Assembly (NCBI GenBank): GCA_017429345.1
Contig: JAFRPB010000116.1
Span: forward strand, 1 to 56,853
From: Clostridia bacterium
GTDB taxonomy: Bacteria; Bacillota; Clostridia; Oscillospirales; Acutalibacteraceae
Reading direction: 5' to 3'
DNA length: 56,853 bases
In this document: in pieces, positions 16,218-26,620 of the stretch
Layout of the letters: every line of letters begins with the position of its first letter
Position numbering within the stretch: position 1 is the stretch's first letter
Translations under genes and position numbers: made by a program
Notes under the pieces: generated by a model
What the model saw: only the letters and a program-made list of their open reading frames with translations
Told to the model about the DNA's origin: nothing
Databases searched by the model: none

Positions 16218-17504
16218 TTATTCCGCCGTGATCTCCGCGCCGCCGAGCGGGCGGATCGAAAGGATGTAGCACGCGCCCTCGCCGAAGACCTTCTCGAGCG
16301 CCTCTTTGTATTCCGCGACCAGATCGTTCGGCACGAACGCCTGGATCGTTCCGGCGAAGCCGCCGCCGTGCACGCGCCAAGCGCCTTTGCCCGCAAGGAT
16401 GCATTCGCTGACGGCGAGCGCCAGCGCGACGGGCTGCTGCGCGGGGAATTTCGGGGAGAACACGTTCTGATTATACATATAGGACGAGAACCCGCTCTCG
16501 ATCACGAGCTTCTTGAACGCGTCGAAATCTCCCGCCGAGAGCGCGGCGGCTTCCCTGTCGACGCGGCTGTTCTCCGCATAGAAGTGCATCGCGCGCAGTA
16601 CGGCGCGCTCGCCGACCTTTTTGCGGATCATATCGAGGTTTTCGTAAACGGTTTCGGGCTCGACCTCGCGCAGGCACTTTTTGCCGAAGATTTCGGCGAC
16701 GGCTTCCATCTCACCGCGGATCGCCGCGTAGTCGTCGGTCAGGTCCGCATGGCTCGCTCTGGTGTCCACGATGCAAAGGCTGTGCCCGCAGGCGGCGAAA
16801 TCGAACGCCACGGGGGTGATCACCGGCGCAGCGGGATCGGCGAAGTCGATCGCGACGAAGGAGCCCACCGAGCAGGCAGTCTGGTCCATCAGGCCGCAGG
16901 GCTTGCCGAAGAACACGTTCTCGGCGTACTGCGCGGTCTGCGCGATCACGACGGGGGAGATCTTGCCGTCGTTATACATATAATTGATGATCGTGCCGAT
17001 CAGCACCTCGAACGCCGCGGAGGAGGAGAGGCCCGAGCCGGAAAGCACTTCCGACACGGTCGCCGCGTCGATGCCGCCGATCTGCCAGCCGAGCTCTTTG
17101 AGACGCGCAGCGACGCCGCGGATCAGCGACGCGGAATGCCCGGTCTCTTCCGCGACGGGTTCCAGTTTCGCAAGATCGACGATATCGGTCTTGGAATAGC
17201 CTCTCGATTTTACGCGGATCACGTTTTCGTCGTTCTTCGCGGCTGCGGCGACGGCGTCGAGATTGATGGACGCCGCGAGCACCTTGCCGTGGTTGTGGTC
17301 GGTGTGGTTGCCGCCGATCTCGGTCCTGCCGGGGGCGGAGAAGAAGCGAAGACCTTCCCTTTCGCCGTAAAGCGCGGCGAAATCCTCCGCGAGGGAGAAA
17401 TACCGCTCGCTCTGGCGGGCGAGGTCGTCCGCGGCGTAGATGCGGCGCATCGATTTTTCGTATGCGCCCGCGTTCAGTTTTTCCTTGAGTGATGAAAATG
17501 CCAT
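16218..17504 (-). CDS. galK: Galactokinase
   Basis: A GHMP-family kinase of 428 residues that phosphorylates galactose at C1 with ATP, the first step of the Leloir pathway. The galactokinase signature is FFSAPGRTEIGGNHTDHNHG (about residues 50-70), the ATP-binding GHMP motif is LSGSGLSSSAAFEVLIG (about 150) and the C-terminal motif is VHGGGFAGTIQAFVP (about 385). The start at 17504 has AAAGGAAC upstream; the open frame continues 28 codons into repeat DNA and should not be included. galT and galE are not in this window. It is upstream of tldD by about 40 bases. Confidence 0.93.
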   Translation of the reverse strand: MAFSSLKEKLNAGAYEKSMRRIYAADDLARQSERYFSLAEDFAALYGEREGLRFFSAPGRTEIGGNHTDHNHGKVLAASINLDAVAAAAKNDENVIRVKSRGYSKTDIVDLAKLEPVAEETGHSASLIRGVAARLKELGWQIGGIDAATVSEVLSGSGLSSSAAFEVLIGTIINYMYNDGKISPVVIAQTAQYAENVFFGKPCGLMDQTACSVGSFVAIDFADPAAPVITPVAFDFAACGHSLCIVDTRASHADLTDDYAAIRGEMEAVAEIFGKKCLREVEPETVYENLDMIRKKVGERAVLRAMHFYAENSRVDREAAALSAGDFDAFKKLVIESGFSSYMYNQNVFSPKFPAQQPVALALAVSECILAGKGAWRVHGGGFAGTIQAFVPNDLVAEYKEALEKVFGEGACYILSIRPLGGAEITAE

Positions 17505-17539
17505 GTCTATAGTTCCTTTCATTTTTTTTTGTATATTTA

Positions 17540-17634
17540 AGGCAATAGGCAGCAGGCAATGGGCATTAGGTAACAAACCAAAGCGCACAGCGTAAATTTA
17601 CAAATCTATTGCCTAATGCCCAATGTCTAATGCC
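17540..17634. repeat. Inverted heptamer arms upstream of galK
   Basis: The left arm 17540-17570 uses words such as AGGCAAT, AGGCAGC and GGGCATT; the right arm 17605-17634 is the inverse with CTAATGC and CCAATGT. The arms are separated by about 35 bases. The galK promoter must lie in or next to this element. Similar words (GGCATTA) reappear near 56655. Confidence 0.8.
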
Positions 17635-17647
17635 TTCTGATATGAAT

Positions 17648-18361
17648 TCAGCTGTCCACCCGGAAGAAGATCGCGCCGAAGATCAGCAGCGACACGCCGC
17701 CGATCGCGAACAGTACGATGACCGGGGCGAGAAATTCATAGGAGATCGGGTTGTAGATACTGCGGCCGATCTTGCTGTAAGACAGAATTTTCGGCGAGTA
17801 GCCGATCAGGGAAATAAGCAGGTACCGGTCGAAGGGGTATTGCTCCGCGCCGTAGATCCTGCTGATCTTGTTCGTCGGCGTCCACGGGATCAGTCGCGTG
17901 AGCAGAAGGATCAGTCCCTTGCCGTATTTCGTCTCGAAGGTCTTGCGTATGATCGCGGAGCTGACAAGCTTTTTATCGAGCTTGCCGATATCGAATTTTA
18001 CGCCCCACATATACCGTATCGACATCAGCAGCGCCATGCCGACGGCGTTGATGATCACAGCTTCGGCGTAGGGAAACACCATGCCCGTGATAACAAACAT
18101 GAACGACAGGGGGATCGGCAGCACGCTTTTCAGCATAAACAACAGCTCGATGATGATCAGGATCATCCATTTCGCGTCGAGAGAGGCGACGGCGAGCTGG
18201 ATCTCATAAAGCTTATCGGTCAGCTCGACGTACTGCAGCCGTATCAGCTCAAAGTCGCCGTACTGGCTCAGAAGCAGAAGCAGCACCGAAAGGCAGAGCA
18301 TCGTAACGCCCGTGATATTTATGAACCTGCCGAGTGCGCGGCTTTTTGTTTCACGCTGCAA
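17648..18361 (-). CDS. VTT-domain (TVP38/TMEM64, DedA-like) membrane protein
   Basis: A 237-residue protein with about five or six membrane segments. The middle part (LLFMLKSVLPIPLSFMFVITGMVFP, about residues 95-118) and the re-entrant region with LLTRLIPWTPTNKIS at about 160 fit the VTT superfamily, whose members move or scramble lipids such as undecaprenyl phosphate or phospholipids. The exact substrate cannot be told. It is transcribed divergently from the dehydrogenase gene, with only 75 bases between them. Confidence 0.72.
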   Translation of the reverse strand: MQRETKSRALGRFINITGVTMLCLSVLLLLLSQYGDFELIRLQYVELTDKLYEIQLAVASLDAKWMILIIIELLFMLKSVLPIPLSFMFVITGMVFPYAEAVIINAVGMALLMSIRYMWGVKFDIGKLDKKLVSSAIIRKTFETKYGKGLILLLTRLIPWTPTNKISRIYGAEQYPFDRYLLISLIGYSPKILSYSKIGRSIYNPISYEFLAPVIVLFAIGGVSLLIFGAIFFRVDS

Positions 18362-18436
18362 AAAATCCCCCCTTTGGATATTGCGTCTTATCGCCGCATA
18401 TGTTAATATTTAAAAAAACAGAAAGAAGAGGCGGAA

Positions 18437-19393
18437 ATGATGAAAATCGTTGTGCTTGACGGCTTTGCCGAAAATCCGGGTGATCTCTCGTGGGACGCGC
18501 TGCGCGCCTTCGGCGATACCGAAATATATGACAGAACGCCCGCGGAGCTGATCCTGCCGCGCGCGGCGGGCGCGGAGATCGTCGTCACGAACAAAACGCC
18601 GCTGACAGCCGAAACGCTTGAAAAACTGCCGGATGTGAAATTCATTGCGCTGTTGTCCACGGGCAGCAACGTGGTCGACTGCGCGTACGCCCGTTCCCGC
18701 GGGATCCCGGTGTCGAATATTCCGGCGTATTCCACGGAGTCCGTCGCGCAGCTCGTGTTCGCGTTTATTCTCGAGCATACGAGAAAAGTTGCGCTGCACA
18801 GCGTCTCCGTGATGCGGGGCGACTGGGCGAAGTGCGCCGATTTCTGCTATACGCTCGCGCCGCTGACGGATATCAGGGATAAGACCATCGGTATTTTCGG
18901 CTACGGCAGCATCGGCAGGGCGGTCGCGCGCATCGCACTCGCGTTCGGTATGCGCGTGCTTGCCCATTCCCGATCGCATACGTCGGGCTCCGAGGGCAGC
19001 GTCGTTTTCTGCGATCTTGATACGCTGCTCAGAGAAAGCGATTTTGTGACGCTGCACTGTCCTCTGACGGCGGAAACGACCGGTCTTGCGGACAAGGCGT
19101 TCTTCTCGAAAATGAAACGCACCGCGATTTTTATCAATACCTCGCGCGGTCCCGTCGTGAACGAAAAGGATCTTGCCGACGCGCTGAACGGCGGCGTCAT
19201 CGCCGGCGCGGGGCTCGACGTGCTTTCGTCGGAGCCGCCGCATGAGGATAATCCGCTGTTTTCAGCGAAAAACTGTTATATTACGCCGCATGTCGCGTGG
19301 GCGTCCTTTGAGACGCGCGGCAGACTGATGGATATCTTTATCGGCAATATCGAGGCGTATCTGAACGGCGCGCCGCGGAATACGGTCAACTGA
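18437..19393 (+). CDS. D-2-hydroxyacid dehydrogenase (glycerate dehydrogenase-like)
   Basis: A 318-residue NAD-dependent dehydrogenase that interconverts 2-keto and D-2-hydroxy acids. The Rossmann loop is GIFGYGSIGRAVARI (about residues 148-162). FINTSRGPVVNEKDL (about 232) and GLDVLSSEPP (about 258) are the family's substrate and cofactor segments, and the catalytic His is in YITPHVAWAS (about 282). Length is typical. Two adjacent ATG codons (18437 and 18440) follow AAGAGGCGG; the second has the better spacing. Substrate (glycerate, hydroxypyruvate or another 2-keto acid) is not resolved. Confidence 0.9.
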   Translation: MMKIVVLDGFAENPGDLSWDALRAFGDTEIYDRTPAELILPRAAGAEIVVTNKTPLTAETLEKLPDVKFIALLSTGSNVVDCAYARSRGIPVSNIPAYSTESVAQLVFAFILEHTRKVALHSVSVMRGDWAKCADFCYTLAPLTDIRDKTIGIFGYGSIGRAVARIALAFGMRVLAHSRSHTSGSEGSVVFCDLDTLLRESDFVTLHCPLTAETTGLADKAFFSKMKRTAIFINTSRGPVVNEKDLADALNGGVIAGAGLDVLSSEPPHEDNPLFSAKNCYITPHVAWASFETRGRLMDIFIGNIEAYLNGAPRNTVN

Positions 19394-19499
19394 CCGAAAA
19401 ACAGCCATACTAAATTATTATATTATAATCTAAACCATAAAACAATACTATTCTTGAAAATATTTTTTCCGGCGCGCGCGTATAATTTGTCAAAGACGC

Positions 19500-19528
19500 T
19501 TGAAAATATCATATAATAGGCTTATAAT
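19500..19528 (+). promoter_or_regulatory. Probable sigma-A promoter
   Basis: TTGAAA and TATAAT are separated by 17 bases, upstream of the polytopic membrane protein gene. Confidence 0.65.
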
Positions 19529-19595
19529 AATATTTTAATAAACATAATGCGATATTATGCAGCCGAAGTTCAAACGGGGAGGAGCGCGCGGGCCG

Positions 19596-21386
19596 ATGAG
19601 CGGGCAGAGGAAAAAACAAAGCCGCAAAGAGCTTGCGGTATCCGGCGTTCTGTTCGCCGTTTTGTTCGCGGTTTTCGCGTATCTGTTTTTCTCCTGCGCA
19701 AAATACGGAGGCAAGGGCGCGGACGAAACATTCTATCTCACGATCCCGCACAGGCTGTTGTTCGGCGACGGGCTTGTCAGCGACGAGCAGCACCCTTCAT
19801 TGTTTTCTTCGTTTTTTTTGTTTCTTCCGTTTCGCGTTTTTTATACTGTCCGCGGCGGCGCGGACGGCGCGGTGCTGTTTTTCCGCTATCTGTATTTTGC
19901 GGTGAAAATGATATTTTATCCGTATATCTATTTTTCGCTGATCCGCCGCGGCGCTCTGCGCGCGCTGACGGCTGCCGCGGCGTTCACCGCTTTTACGCCC
20001 TGGGCGATCCCCGCTGTCAATTATTATACCGTGCCGCTGTTCGCGGGCGTCGTCGTCTGTATGATCCTGTTCGTCCGTGAGAAGGCGGGAAAAGCGCGGC
20101 TGCTGCTTGCGGGATTTGCCTTCGCGTGCCTTGTGATCACGCAGCCCGCCGCCGCGGTGATCTGGTTCGTTTACTGCGCGCTTATGATCGTCAGGGCGGC
20201 TGCCGCGAAAAAAAACAGGACGCTTTTTTCCGGCGCGGGGGAGCTGCTTTCCGTTCGCGCATGGGGATTTATTACCGCGGGCGTCGCGCTCTGCGCAGTT
20301 CTGTTTCTTGTTTATCTGATGAGGAACAACACCGTCGGCGGCATTCTGCGTTCGCTGCCGGAGCTGATGGGCGAGGATCTGCGGCAGAACTCGATCCTGA
20401 ATTTCGGCAAGCTCGGAACGCTCGTGCGCAGTATCGGCGTATTTGCGATCATTCTCAACGCGCTACTGATCGTTCTGCTCGCCGCGGTACGGAAAAGAAG
20501 CGGCGCTTTCCGCCCCGTGCTGTTTTTCGCCTGCTGCGCGTGCTTTCTGATCACGACGCTGTCGCAGTTCTTTGTCTTTAACGGCAATTTTATCTGTCTG
20601 CGCCCGTTCCCGCTGTTTCTGTTCGGCCTGCAGTGTTATCTGCTCTGCGAAAAAAAAGACGCGCGTCTTTTGCTGTTCTGGGCGTTCGGCGGCGTGCTGT
20701 GCGTTTGTATCGACGCGTTTTCGGTGCAGTCGATCGGCTTCGGCGTCGCCGTTTCCGGGATCCCCGCCGTGCTGCTCTTCTTTGACGCCGCGCGGCAGAT
20801 CTTCGGCCCGGAAGAAAGAAAAATCGGGGCGGAGCGCGGCGCCGGCAGACGTTCGGTCCGACTGCCCGTGAAGCTGTTTTCCGTCGCCGGATGCGTTCTG
20901 TTCGGCGCGGCGGTCGTTTTCGGCGTCTTGCTGGATCTGGGCTCCGGTTCCTTTTTCAACATCAACGACGATTATGTCGAGGCGACAAAGGGTCCTCTCG
21001 CGGGGCTGTCCGTCGAACGGGAGATGAACGAGACGCAGAATACCGCGTTCGGCGATCTTGCGCGCGTCGCGGCGCAGGATGACGGCGGGCTGTTCGTATG
21101 CGGCGTATTTCCCGAATGCTATTTATATGCCGACGTTCCGTATGCGACCTACAGCGCGTGGTGCGGAGACGACAACGTGCCGGAGCGCGCGCTGCATTAC
21201 TGGCAGACGGAGCCCGAAAAACGGCCGGAATATATATATATCCCGTTTCGGAATCGCATCGGAGAAAGGATCGATTCCGAACAGACGAAGGCCGCGCTCG
21301 ATTTTTTTGAGTCGGTGTGCGTTTGCAGCAGGGAAGAAGCCGAAGGCGGATATCTGCTGCATGTAACCGGCTGGACGGACGAATAA
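19596..21386 (+). CDS. Polytopic membrane protein, possible GT-C-type glycosyltransferase
   Basis: An approximately 596-residue protein with 10 or more membrane helices and a soluble C-terminal domain of about 130 residues. The first extracytoplasmic loop contains GADETFYLTIPHRLLFGDGL; an Asp-Glu in this loop is common in GT-C enzymes that use lipid-linked sugars, and the overall layout is similar. No closer family is recognised. GGAGG at 19578 points to ATG 19596, although the spacing is long; ATG 19557 is in frame and has no ribosome binding site. It lies just before recJ, but the recJ ribosome binding site is independent. Confidence 0.6.
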   Translation: MSGQRKKQSRKELAVSGVLFAVLFAVFAYLFFSCAKYGGKGADETFYLTIPHRLLFGDGLVSDEQHPSLFSSFFLFLPFRVFYTVRGGADGAVLFFRYLYFAVKMIFYPYIYFSLIRRGALRALTAAAAFTAFTPWAIPAVNYYTVPLFAGVVVCMILFVREKAGKARLLLAGFAFACLVITQPAAAVIWFVYCALMIVRAAAAKKNRTLFSGAGELLSVRAWGFITAGVALCAVLFLVYLMRNNTVGGILRSLPELMGEDLRQNSILNFGKLGTLVRSIGVFAIILNALLIVLLAAVRKRSGAFRPVLFFACCACFLITTLSQFFVFNGNFICLRPFPLFLFGLQCYLLCEKKDARLLLFWAFGGVLCVCIDAFSVQSIGFGVAVSGIPAVLLFFDAARQIFGPEERKIGAERGAGRRSVRLPVKLFSVAGCVLFGAAVVFGVLLDLGSGSFFNINDDYVEATKGPLAGLSVEREMNETQNTAFGDLARVAAQDDGGLFVCGVFPECYLYADVPYATYSAWCGDDNVPERALHYWQTEPEKRPEYIYIPFRNRIGERIDSEQTKAALDFFESVCVCSREEAEGGYLLHVTGWTDE

Positions 21387-21425
21387 TGGCCGTTCCGGCG
21401 AATGCCGGACGGATCGGAGGATAAT

Positions 21426-23456
21426 ATGCGAAAAAAATGGGAATTCTGTTCCGTGGACAGAGAAAAGGCGCTTTCGCTTGCGCAGGAGTGTGAGATCGCT
21501 CCTTTTACCGCGCTGCTTCTTTGTTCCCGCGGCGTTGAAGACGTTCGGAGCGTAAAGGATTTTCTTTCTCCGGGCGAAGCGCTTGCGGATCCTTTTTCGC
21601 TGAAGGATATGGATAAAGCGGTCCGGCGTGTGGCGGACGCGGTGGATCGCGGAGAGCGGATCTGTGTTTTCGGCGATTATGACGCCGACGGCGTTACCGC
21701 GGTCTCCGTCCTGTTCAGTTACCTCGAAACGCTTGGCGCGGACGTGTATTACCGCATTCCCTCCCGCAGCGACGGATACGGCCTGAACGCTGCCGCGGTC
21801 GAGGAGCTGGCGGAGCAGGGCGTTTCGCTGATCATCACCGTCGATAACGGCATCACCGCGTTTGATGCGGCGGAAAGAGCCGCCGAGCTCGGCGTTTCGC
21901 TTGTCGTTACGGATCATCATATGCCGTCGGGAGACGGTTTGCCGAAGGCGGACGCGGTGGTCGATCCTCACCGGGAGGACGACGATTCCGCTCTGGAGTG
22001 CCTCGCCGGCGTCGGCGTGGCATTTAAGCTGGTCTGCGGGATCGAGCGCGCGGACTATGATTCGCTGCTGGAGGAGTATTCTCAGTATGTTGCGGTCGGG
22101 ACCGTGGCGGATCTCGTTCCCCTGATCGGTGAAAACCGTCTGATCGTTACCGCGGGCCTGCACGCCATGCGTTCGTCGCCTCTGCCGTGGATCCAGGCTC
22201 TGGCGAAAAAAGCGGGTCTCAATTCAAATAAAATCAGCTCGAACAACGTCGCGTTCGGTATCGCGCCGCGTATTAACGCCGCCGGCAGAATGGGCAGCGC
22301 CGACGATGCGGTGAAGCTGCTGCTCAGCGACGATCCCGAGGAGGCTGCGTTCTTTGCCGAGCAGCTGGACGCGCAGAACGACCTGCGTCACGCAGCCGAG
22401 AAGAAAATCATTGACGACGCCGCCGCGCTGATCGCGGCGCACCCGGAATATGTCACGGATCGCGTGATCGTTCTCAGCGGAGAAAACTGGAACGAGGGCG
22501 TGATCGGTATCGTCGCCTCGCGCATCGTCGAGCGGTTTATGCGTCCTGTCGTGATGATTACCGAAAACGGGGACGGAACGGCAAAGGGCTCCTGCCGCGG
22601 CGTGGAAGGCTTCTCCATGTTTGACGCGCTGAGCTACTGCGACAATATACTTACGAATTTCGGCGGCCATACGCTCGCCGCGGGACTGGGACTGAAAACG
22701 GAGAATATCCCGCTGCTGCGAAAAAAAATCAACGAATACGCCGAGAGCCACGTTCCCGCGCATCCGACGATGAAGATCAGCTGCAAGTTAAATCCCGCGG
22801 CGATCAATATAGATTTTCTTGACGCGCTTGAGGCGCTTGAGCCCTTCGGCATGGGCAACAAGGAGCCGATTTTTGCGCTGTGCGGCACGACCGTGGCGGA
22901 GATCCGCCCCGTCAGCAGCGGCAAGCATTGCCGCGTTACGCTTCGTAAAAATACGGCGGAGCTGGCTGCGATGATGTTCGGCAGCGCTCCCGACTCGCTC
23001 TCGTTCGCGGTCGGCGACAGGATTGACGTCGCCGTGCTGATCTCTCGAAACGAGTTCAACGGCAGAGTCTCGCCCTCCGTGCAGATCAAAGCGTTCCGTT
23101 TTACCGGAACGGACGAGGAAGCGCTGTTTGCCTCATACGCGCTGTATCAGAAGCTTGACGCGGGGGACGCGCTGTCAGAGCGGGAGAAAGCGGCGCTCTT
23201 GCCGGATCGGAGTTTTATCGCCCGGGTTTACCGGGCGGTCTGCGGAGACGGCGCGGGCAAAAACGAAGAGGCGCTGCTGCAGCTCTCCAACGCGACGGAG
23301 CCGCAGCTCGGCAAGCTTCTCGTAACGCTGCGGGCGCTGTGCGACAGCGGACTGATCGTGCCGAAGGGCGCGGGATACGCCGGGGTGGAAACACCGACAA
23401 AAATCAATCTTGCGGATATTCCGATTCTTGCGGAGCTGGGCTTCGTGAATCAATAA
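21426..23456 (+). CDS. recJ: Single-stranded-DNA-specific exonuclease RecJ
   Basis: A 676-residue DHH-family 5'-3' exonuclease acting in recombinational and mismatch repair. Motif I is VFGDYDADGVTAVSVL (about residue 82), the DHH motif is VVTDHHMP (about 161), and the DHHA1 part carries ENWNEGVIGIVASRIVERF and FGGHTLAAGLGL. The RecJ OB-fold follows (PIFALCGTTVAEIRPV). A C-terminal extension of about 90 residues after the OB-fold is longer than in the shortest homologues. ATG 21426 follows ATCGGAGGATAAT; an in-frame ATG at 21402 is upstream of that site. It is 27 bases from relA, and the recJ-relA order is common in Firmicutes. Confidence 0.95.
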   Translation: MRKKWEFCSVDREKALSLAQECEIAPFTALLLCSRGVEDVRSVKDFLSPGEALADPFSLKDMDKAVRRVADAVDRGERICVFGDYDADGVTAVSVLFSYLETLGADVYYRIPSRSDGYGLNAAAVEELAEQGVSLIITVDNGITAFDAAERAAELGVSLVVTDHHMPSGDGLPKADAVVDPHREDDDSALECLAGVGVAFKLVCGIERADYDSLLEEYSQYVAVGTVADLVPLIGENRLIVTAGLHAMRSSPLPWIQALAKKAGLNSNKISSNNVAFGIAPRINAAGRMGSADDAVKLLLSDDPEEAAFFAEQLDAQNDLRHAAEKKIIDDAAALIAAHPEYVTDRVIVLSGENWNEGVIGIVASRIVERFMRPVVMITENGDGTAKGSCRGVEGFSMFDALSYCDNILTNFGGHTLAAGLGLKTENIPLLRKKINEYAESHVPAHPTMKISCKLNPAAINIDFLDALEALEPFGMGNKEPIFALCGTTVAEIRPVSSGKHCRVTLRKNTAELAAMMFGSAPDSLSFAVGDRIDVAVLISRNEFNGRVSPSVQIKAFRFTGTDEEALFASYALYQKLDAGDALSEREKAALLPDRSFIARVYRAVCGDGAGKNEEALLQLSNATEPQLGKLLVTLRALCDSGLIVPKGAGYAGVETPTKINLADIPILAELGFVNQ

Positions 23457-23483
23457 TTTTTACCGGGACAGGAGGGACGGCAG

Positions 23484-25700
23484 ATGGAGAATACACAGAC
23501 GGATTTCGGTTACGCGCAGCTGCGTGAAATGCTCTCACAGACCTTTGACGGTCAGGTGATGGCGCAGATCGACCGGGCGTACGAAACGGCGGAAAAAGCC
23601 CACAAGGACCAGAAGCGGCAGTCGGGCGACCCGTATATCACGCATCCGATCGCCGTCGCGAAGATCCTGTATGAGCTCGGTATGGACGCGCCGTCAATCG
23701 AAACAGCGCTGCTGCACGACGTTGTGGAGGATACTCCCGTTACGCTCGACGATCTCAGAAACGAATTCGGCGAAGAGATCGCGAATCTTGTCGACGGCGT
23801 AACCAAGATCGGCAAGATCCCGCTCTCCACGCGGGAGGAGCAGCAGGCGGAGAATATCCGCAAAATGCTCCTTGCGATGTCCGAGGATATCCGCGTCATT
23901 ATTATTAAGCTCGCGGATCGGCTGCACAATATGCGCACGCTGCAGCATATGCCCGAAAAGAAGCGCAGGGAAAAAGCGCGCGAGACTCTGGAGATCTACG
24001 CGCCGATCGCCCATCGGCTCGGTATCCGCGCCGTGAAGGAAGAACTCGAGGATCGGGCGATCATGTATCTCGATCCGGTCGCTTATAAGGAGATCGGCGA
24101 TCAGCTTGCAGCGCAGAGCACGATGCGACAGGAATTTCTCGACGATATCAAGGCGCGGATCCGCGCGCGGATCGAGCCCATCTGCGCCGACGCGCAGATC
24201 GACGGCAGGATCAAGAGCGTCAACGGCATTTACCGCAAAATGTATATGCAGAACAAGAATTTCGATCAGATCTACGATATCTACGCCGTGCGCATCATCG
24301 TCGATACCGTGAACGACTGCTATAACTGTCTGGGAATGATCCACGATATGTTCCGGCCGATCCCCGGCAGATTCAAGGATTATATCTCGACCCCGAAGCC
24401 GAATATGTACCAGTCTCTGCACACGACCTGCGTCAGCCGCGAGGGGCTTCCGTTTGAGGTGCAGATCCGCACGTGGGAAATGCACCGCACGGCGGAATAC
24501 GGCGTCGCCGCGCATTGGAAATATAAGCTCGGCATGAACGGCAGCGACAAGCCGGAGGCAAGAATGGCGTGGATCCGTCAGCTTTTGGAAACGCAGAATT
24601 CCGCCGAGGACGTAACGGACATCGTTTCCGCGATCAAAAACGATCTGGTGCCCGAGGAGATCTATTGTCTGACGCCGAAGGGAGACGTATTCCCGCTGCC
24701 TGCCGGCGCGACGGTGATCGACTTCGCTTACGCGATCCATTCGGAGGTCGGCAACCGCATGATCGGCGCAAAGGTCGACGGACGTATCGTGCCGATCGAT
24801 TTCCGTCTTTCCACCGGTCAGATCGTTGAGATCATCACCTCGTCTCACGCGAATAAGGGGCCGAGCCGCGACTGGCTGAATATCGTCAAAACCGGCAGCG
24901 CGAGAAGCAAGATCCGTCTCTGGTTCAAGCGGGAGCGCCGGGATGAGAATATTACCGAGGGCAAGTCGGCCTTTGAGCGGGAGCTGCGCAAGAACAATAT
25001 CCGTATTCCCGAACAGGATTACGATCAGTTCCTTTCGGACCTCGCCTCGCGTTATCACTGCAACAGCGTGGATGATTTTTACGCGTCCATCGGTTACGGC
25101 GGCATCGTTCTGAGCCATATCATGCCCCACGTGCGCGACGAGTGGGCAAAGCTCGTCAAGGCGTCCGAGCCGCCGAAAACCGTGCAGGAGATCCGCGACG
25201 AGATTGCGAGCGCTGCGCAGCCTTCGGCAAAGCGTCACCGGAACGGAGACAGCGTGGTGATCGAGGGGATCGATAACTGCCTTGTCAAGCTCTCTAAATG
25301 CTGCAGCCCGATCCCCGGGGACGAGATCATCGGCTTCATCACCCGCGGACACGGCGTCTCCGTGCATAAAAGGGACTGCAACAACGTTCCCGTCGATCTC
25401 TCGAACTGCGCGGAGCCTGACCGCTGGGTCCGCGCGCATTGGGACGAGGATACGGGCGCGAATTTCGGCGCGACGATCCGTATCTCGTGCGACGACCGTT
25501 ACGGACTGATGGCGGATATCACCGCCGTTCTCGCGGCGATGCACGTGATGATCCTGAATATTTACACGCTGAGCAATAAAGAGAAAAACGCCGTCGGCGC
25601 GATCGTGCTCACGCTGTCGGTGGACTCCGTGGAACAGCTCAGGACCGTCGCCGACCGGATCAGGAAGATCCGCGGCGTAACGGGGATCTCCCGCGGGTAA
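23484..25700 (+). CDS. relA: Bifunctional (p)ppGpp synthetase/hydrolase RelA/SpoT
   Basis: A 738-residue RSH protein that makes and degrades the alarmone (p)ppGpp. The HD hydrolase domain is intact ([13 protein letters not shown]78/D79), as is the synthetase domain (YAVRIIVD and [16 protein letters not shown], around residues 270-315). The TGS domain starts near 390 ([21 protein letters not shown]), a zinc-finger/helical part follows ([11 protein letters not shown]) and an ACT domain ends the protein. The length matches long RSH enzymes of Firmicutes. A GGGACAGGAGGG ribosome binding site precedes ATG 23484. Confidence 0.96.
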   Translation: MENTQTDFGYAQLREMLSQTFDGQVMAQIDRAYETAEKAHKDQKRQSGDPYITHPIAVAKILYELGMDAPSIETALLHDVVEDTPVTLDDLRNEFGEEIANLVDGVTKIGKIPLSTREEQQAENIRKMLLAMSEDIRVIIIKLADRLHNMRTLQHMPEKKRREKARETLEIYAPIAHRLGIRAVKEELEDRAIMYLDPVAYKEIGDQLAAQSTMRQEFLDDIKARIRARIEPICADAQIDGRIKSVNGIYRKMYMQNKNFDQIYDIYAVRIIVDTVNDCYNCLGMIHDMFRPIPGRFKDYISTPKPNMYQSLHTTCVSREGLPFEVQIRTWEMHRTAEYGVAAHWKYKLGMNGSDKPEARMAWIRQLLETQNSAEDVTDIVSAIKNDLVPEEIYCLTPKGDVFPLPAGATVIDFAYAIHSEVGNRMIGAKVDGRIVPIDFRLSTGQIVEIITSSHANKGPSRDWLNIVKTGSARSKIRLWFKRERRDENITEGKSAFERELRKNNIRIPEQDYDQFLSDLASRYHCNSVDDFYASIGYGGIVLSHIMPHVRDEWAKLVKASEPPKTVQEIRDEIASAAQPSAKRHRNGDSVVIEGIDNCLVKLSKCCSPIPGDEIIGFITRGHGVSVHKRDCNNVPVDLSNCAEPDRWVRAHWDEDTGANFGATIRISCDDRYGLMADITAVLAAMHVMILNIYTLSNKEKNAVGAIVLTLSVDSVEQLRTVADRIRKIRGVTGISRG

Positions 25701-25707
25701 ACAGGGT

Positions 25708-25845
25708 GTTTATAGTTGCTCGTTGCTTATTGCCGGTGGCTCGTTGCCTGTTGCCGGAAGCCGGCAGCCGGAAGCCAGAAGCCGGCAGCCGGAAGCCAGA
25801 AGCCAACAGCCAACAGCCAACAGCCAGAGGCCGGAAGCCGCTGAA
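25708..25845. repeat. Heptamer tract between relA and the PspC gene
   Basis: In 7-base steps, GTTGCTC, GTTGCTT and GTTGCCT at the left give way to GAAGCCG, GCAGCCG, GAAGCCA and ACAGCCA to the right, about 18 units. Left and right halves are roughly inverse of one another. ORFs across it are artefacts. Confidence 0.82.
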
Positions 25846-25921
25846 ATACCGACGGCGGCGACAATTGCAGTATATCATTCGTATCAAATATCTTTCAAAA
25901 AATACAGGAGAATATGAAAAA

Positions 25922-26149
25922 ATGAAAAAGCTTTACAGATCCGAGACCGACAAAAAGATCGCCGGCGTCTGCGGCGGCATCGCGGAATATCTCAACGTCG
26001 ATTCCACCATCGTCCGGCTGATCTGGGTGCTTGCCGTTCTGTTCGCGGGCACGGGCGTGCTCGCTTACATCATCTGCGCGCTCATCATCCCCGACCGCCC
26101 GCCGCTTGCGGACGATTCCGGCGTGGTGGACGACAGAGGCGACTCATGA
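25922..26149 (+). CDS. PspC domain protein
   Basis: A 75-residue protein made almost entirely of a PspC domain: [20 protein letters not shown], then [20 protein letters not shown] and one hydrophobic segment up to IIPDRP, and an acidic tail. PspC proteins sit in the cytoplasmic membrane and take part in envelope stress responses in some bacteria. ATG 25922 has AGGAG upstream; the open frame extends back through repeat DNA. The gene overlaps dtd by four bases (ATGA), so the two are likely co-translated. Confidence 0.88.
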   Translation: MKKLYRSETDKKIAGVCGGIAEYLNVDSTIVRLIWVLAVLFAGTGVLAYIICALIIPDRPPLADDSGVVDDRGDS

Positions 26150-26616
26150 GAGCGGTAATTCAGCGCGTTTTAAGCGCGTCGGTCGAGGTCGGCGGCGAAA
26201 CCGTCGGCAGTATCGGCAGGGGATTTCTCGTGCTGCTGGGCGTGATGCGCGGCGATACCGAAGCGGAGGCGGCGCTGCTTGCGGCGAAGACCGCGAAGCT
26301 GCGCGTTTTTGAGGATGAAAACGAAAAAATGAACCTCGCGCTGCCCGACGTGGGCGGCGAAACGCTGGTCGTCTCGCAGTTCACGCTCTGCGCGGACTGC
26401 AAAAAAGGCAACCGTCCTTCGTTCGATCCCGCAGCCGCGCCGGACGAGGCGAAGCGGCTGTATGAGTATTATGTCGACGAGCTTGAAAAAAACGGTCTTC
26501 CGCGGCCAAAGACGGGAATTTTCGCGGCGGATATGAAGGTATCGCTCGTCAATGACGGACCGGTGACGATCATTTTCGATACGGATAAAATGGCCGTTCC
26601 CGGCAGAAAAGGATGA
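26146..26616 (+). CDS. dtd: D-aminoacyl-tRNA deacylase
   Basis: A 156-residue DTD protein that removes D-amino acids (and glycine) mis-attached to tRNA. It begins [18 protein letters not shown], has the [20 protein letters not shown] motif (about residues 76-95, with the SQxT element) and the closing [16 protein letters not shown] with the conserved N-x-GP-V-T that forms the chiral-proofreading site. Length is normal. It overlaps the PspC gene and is five bases from the MBL hydrolase gene. In many Firmicutes dtd stands near relA, as here. Confidence 0.96.
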   Translation: MRAVIQRVLSASVEVGGETVGSIGRGFLVLLGVMRGDTEAEAALLAAKTAKLRVFEDENEKMNLALPDVGGETLVVSQFTLCADCKKGNRPSFDPAAAPDEAKRLYEYYVDELEKNGLPRPKTGIFAADMKVSLVNDGPVTIIFDTDKMAVPGRKG

Positions 26617-26620
26617 AACA

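Noticed and set aside
25706-25921. N-terminal extension of the PspC protein
   Set aside because: It is translation of the GAAGCCG-type heptamer repeat; the ribosome binding site and domain start indicate ATG 25922.
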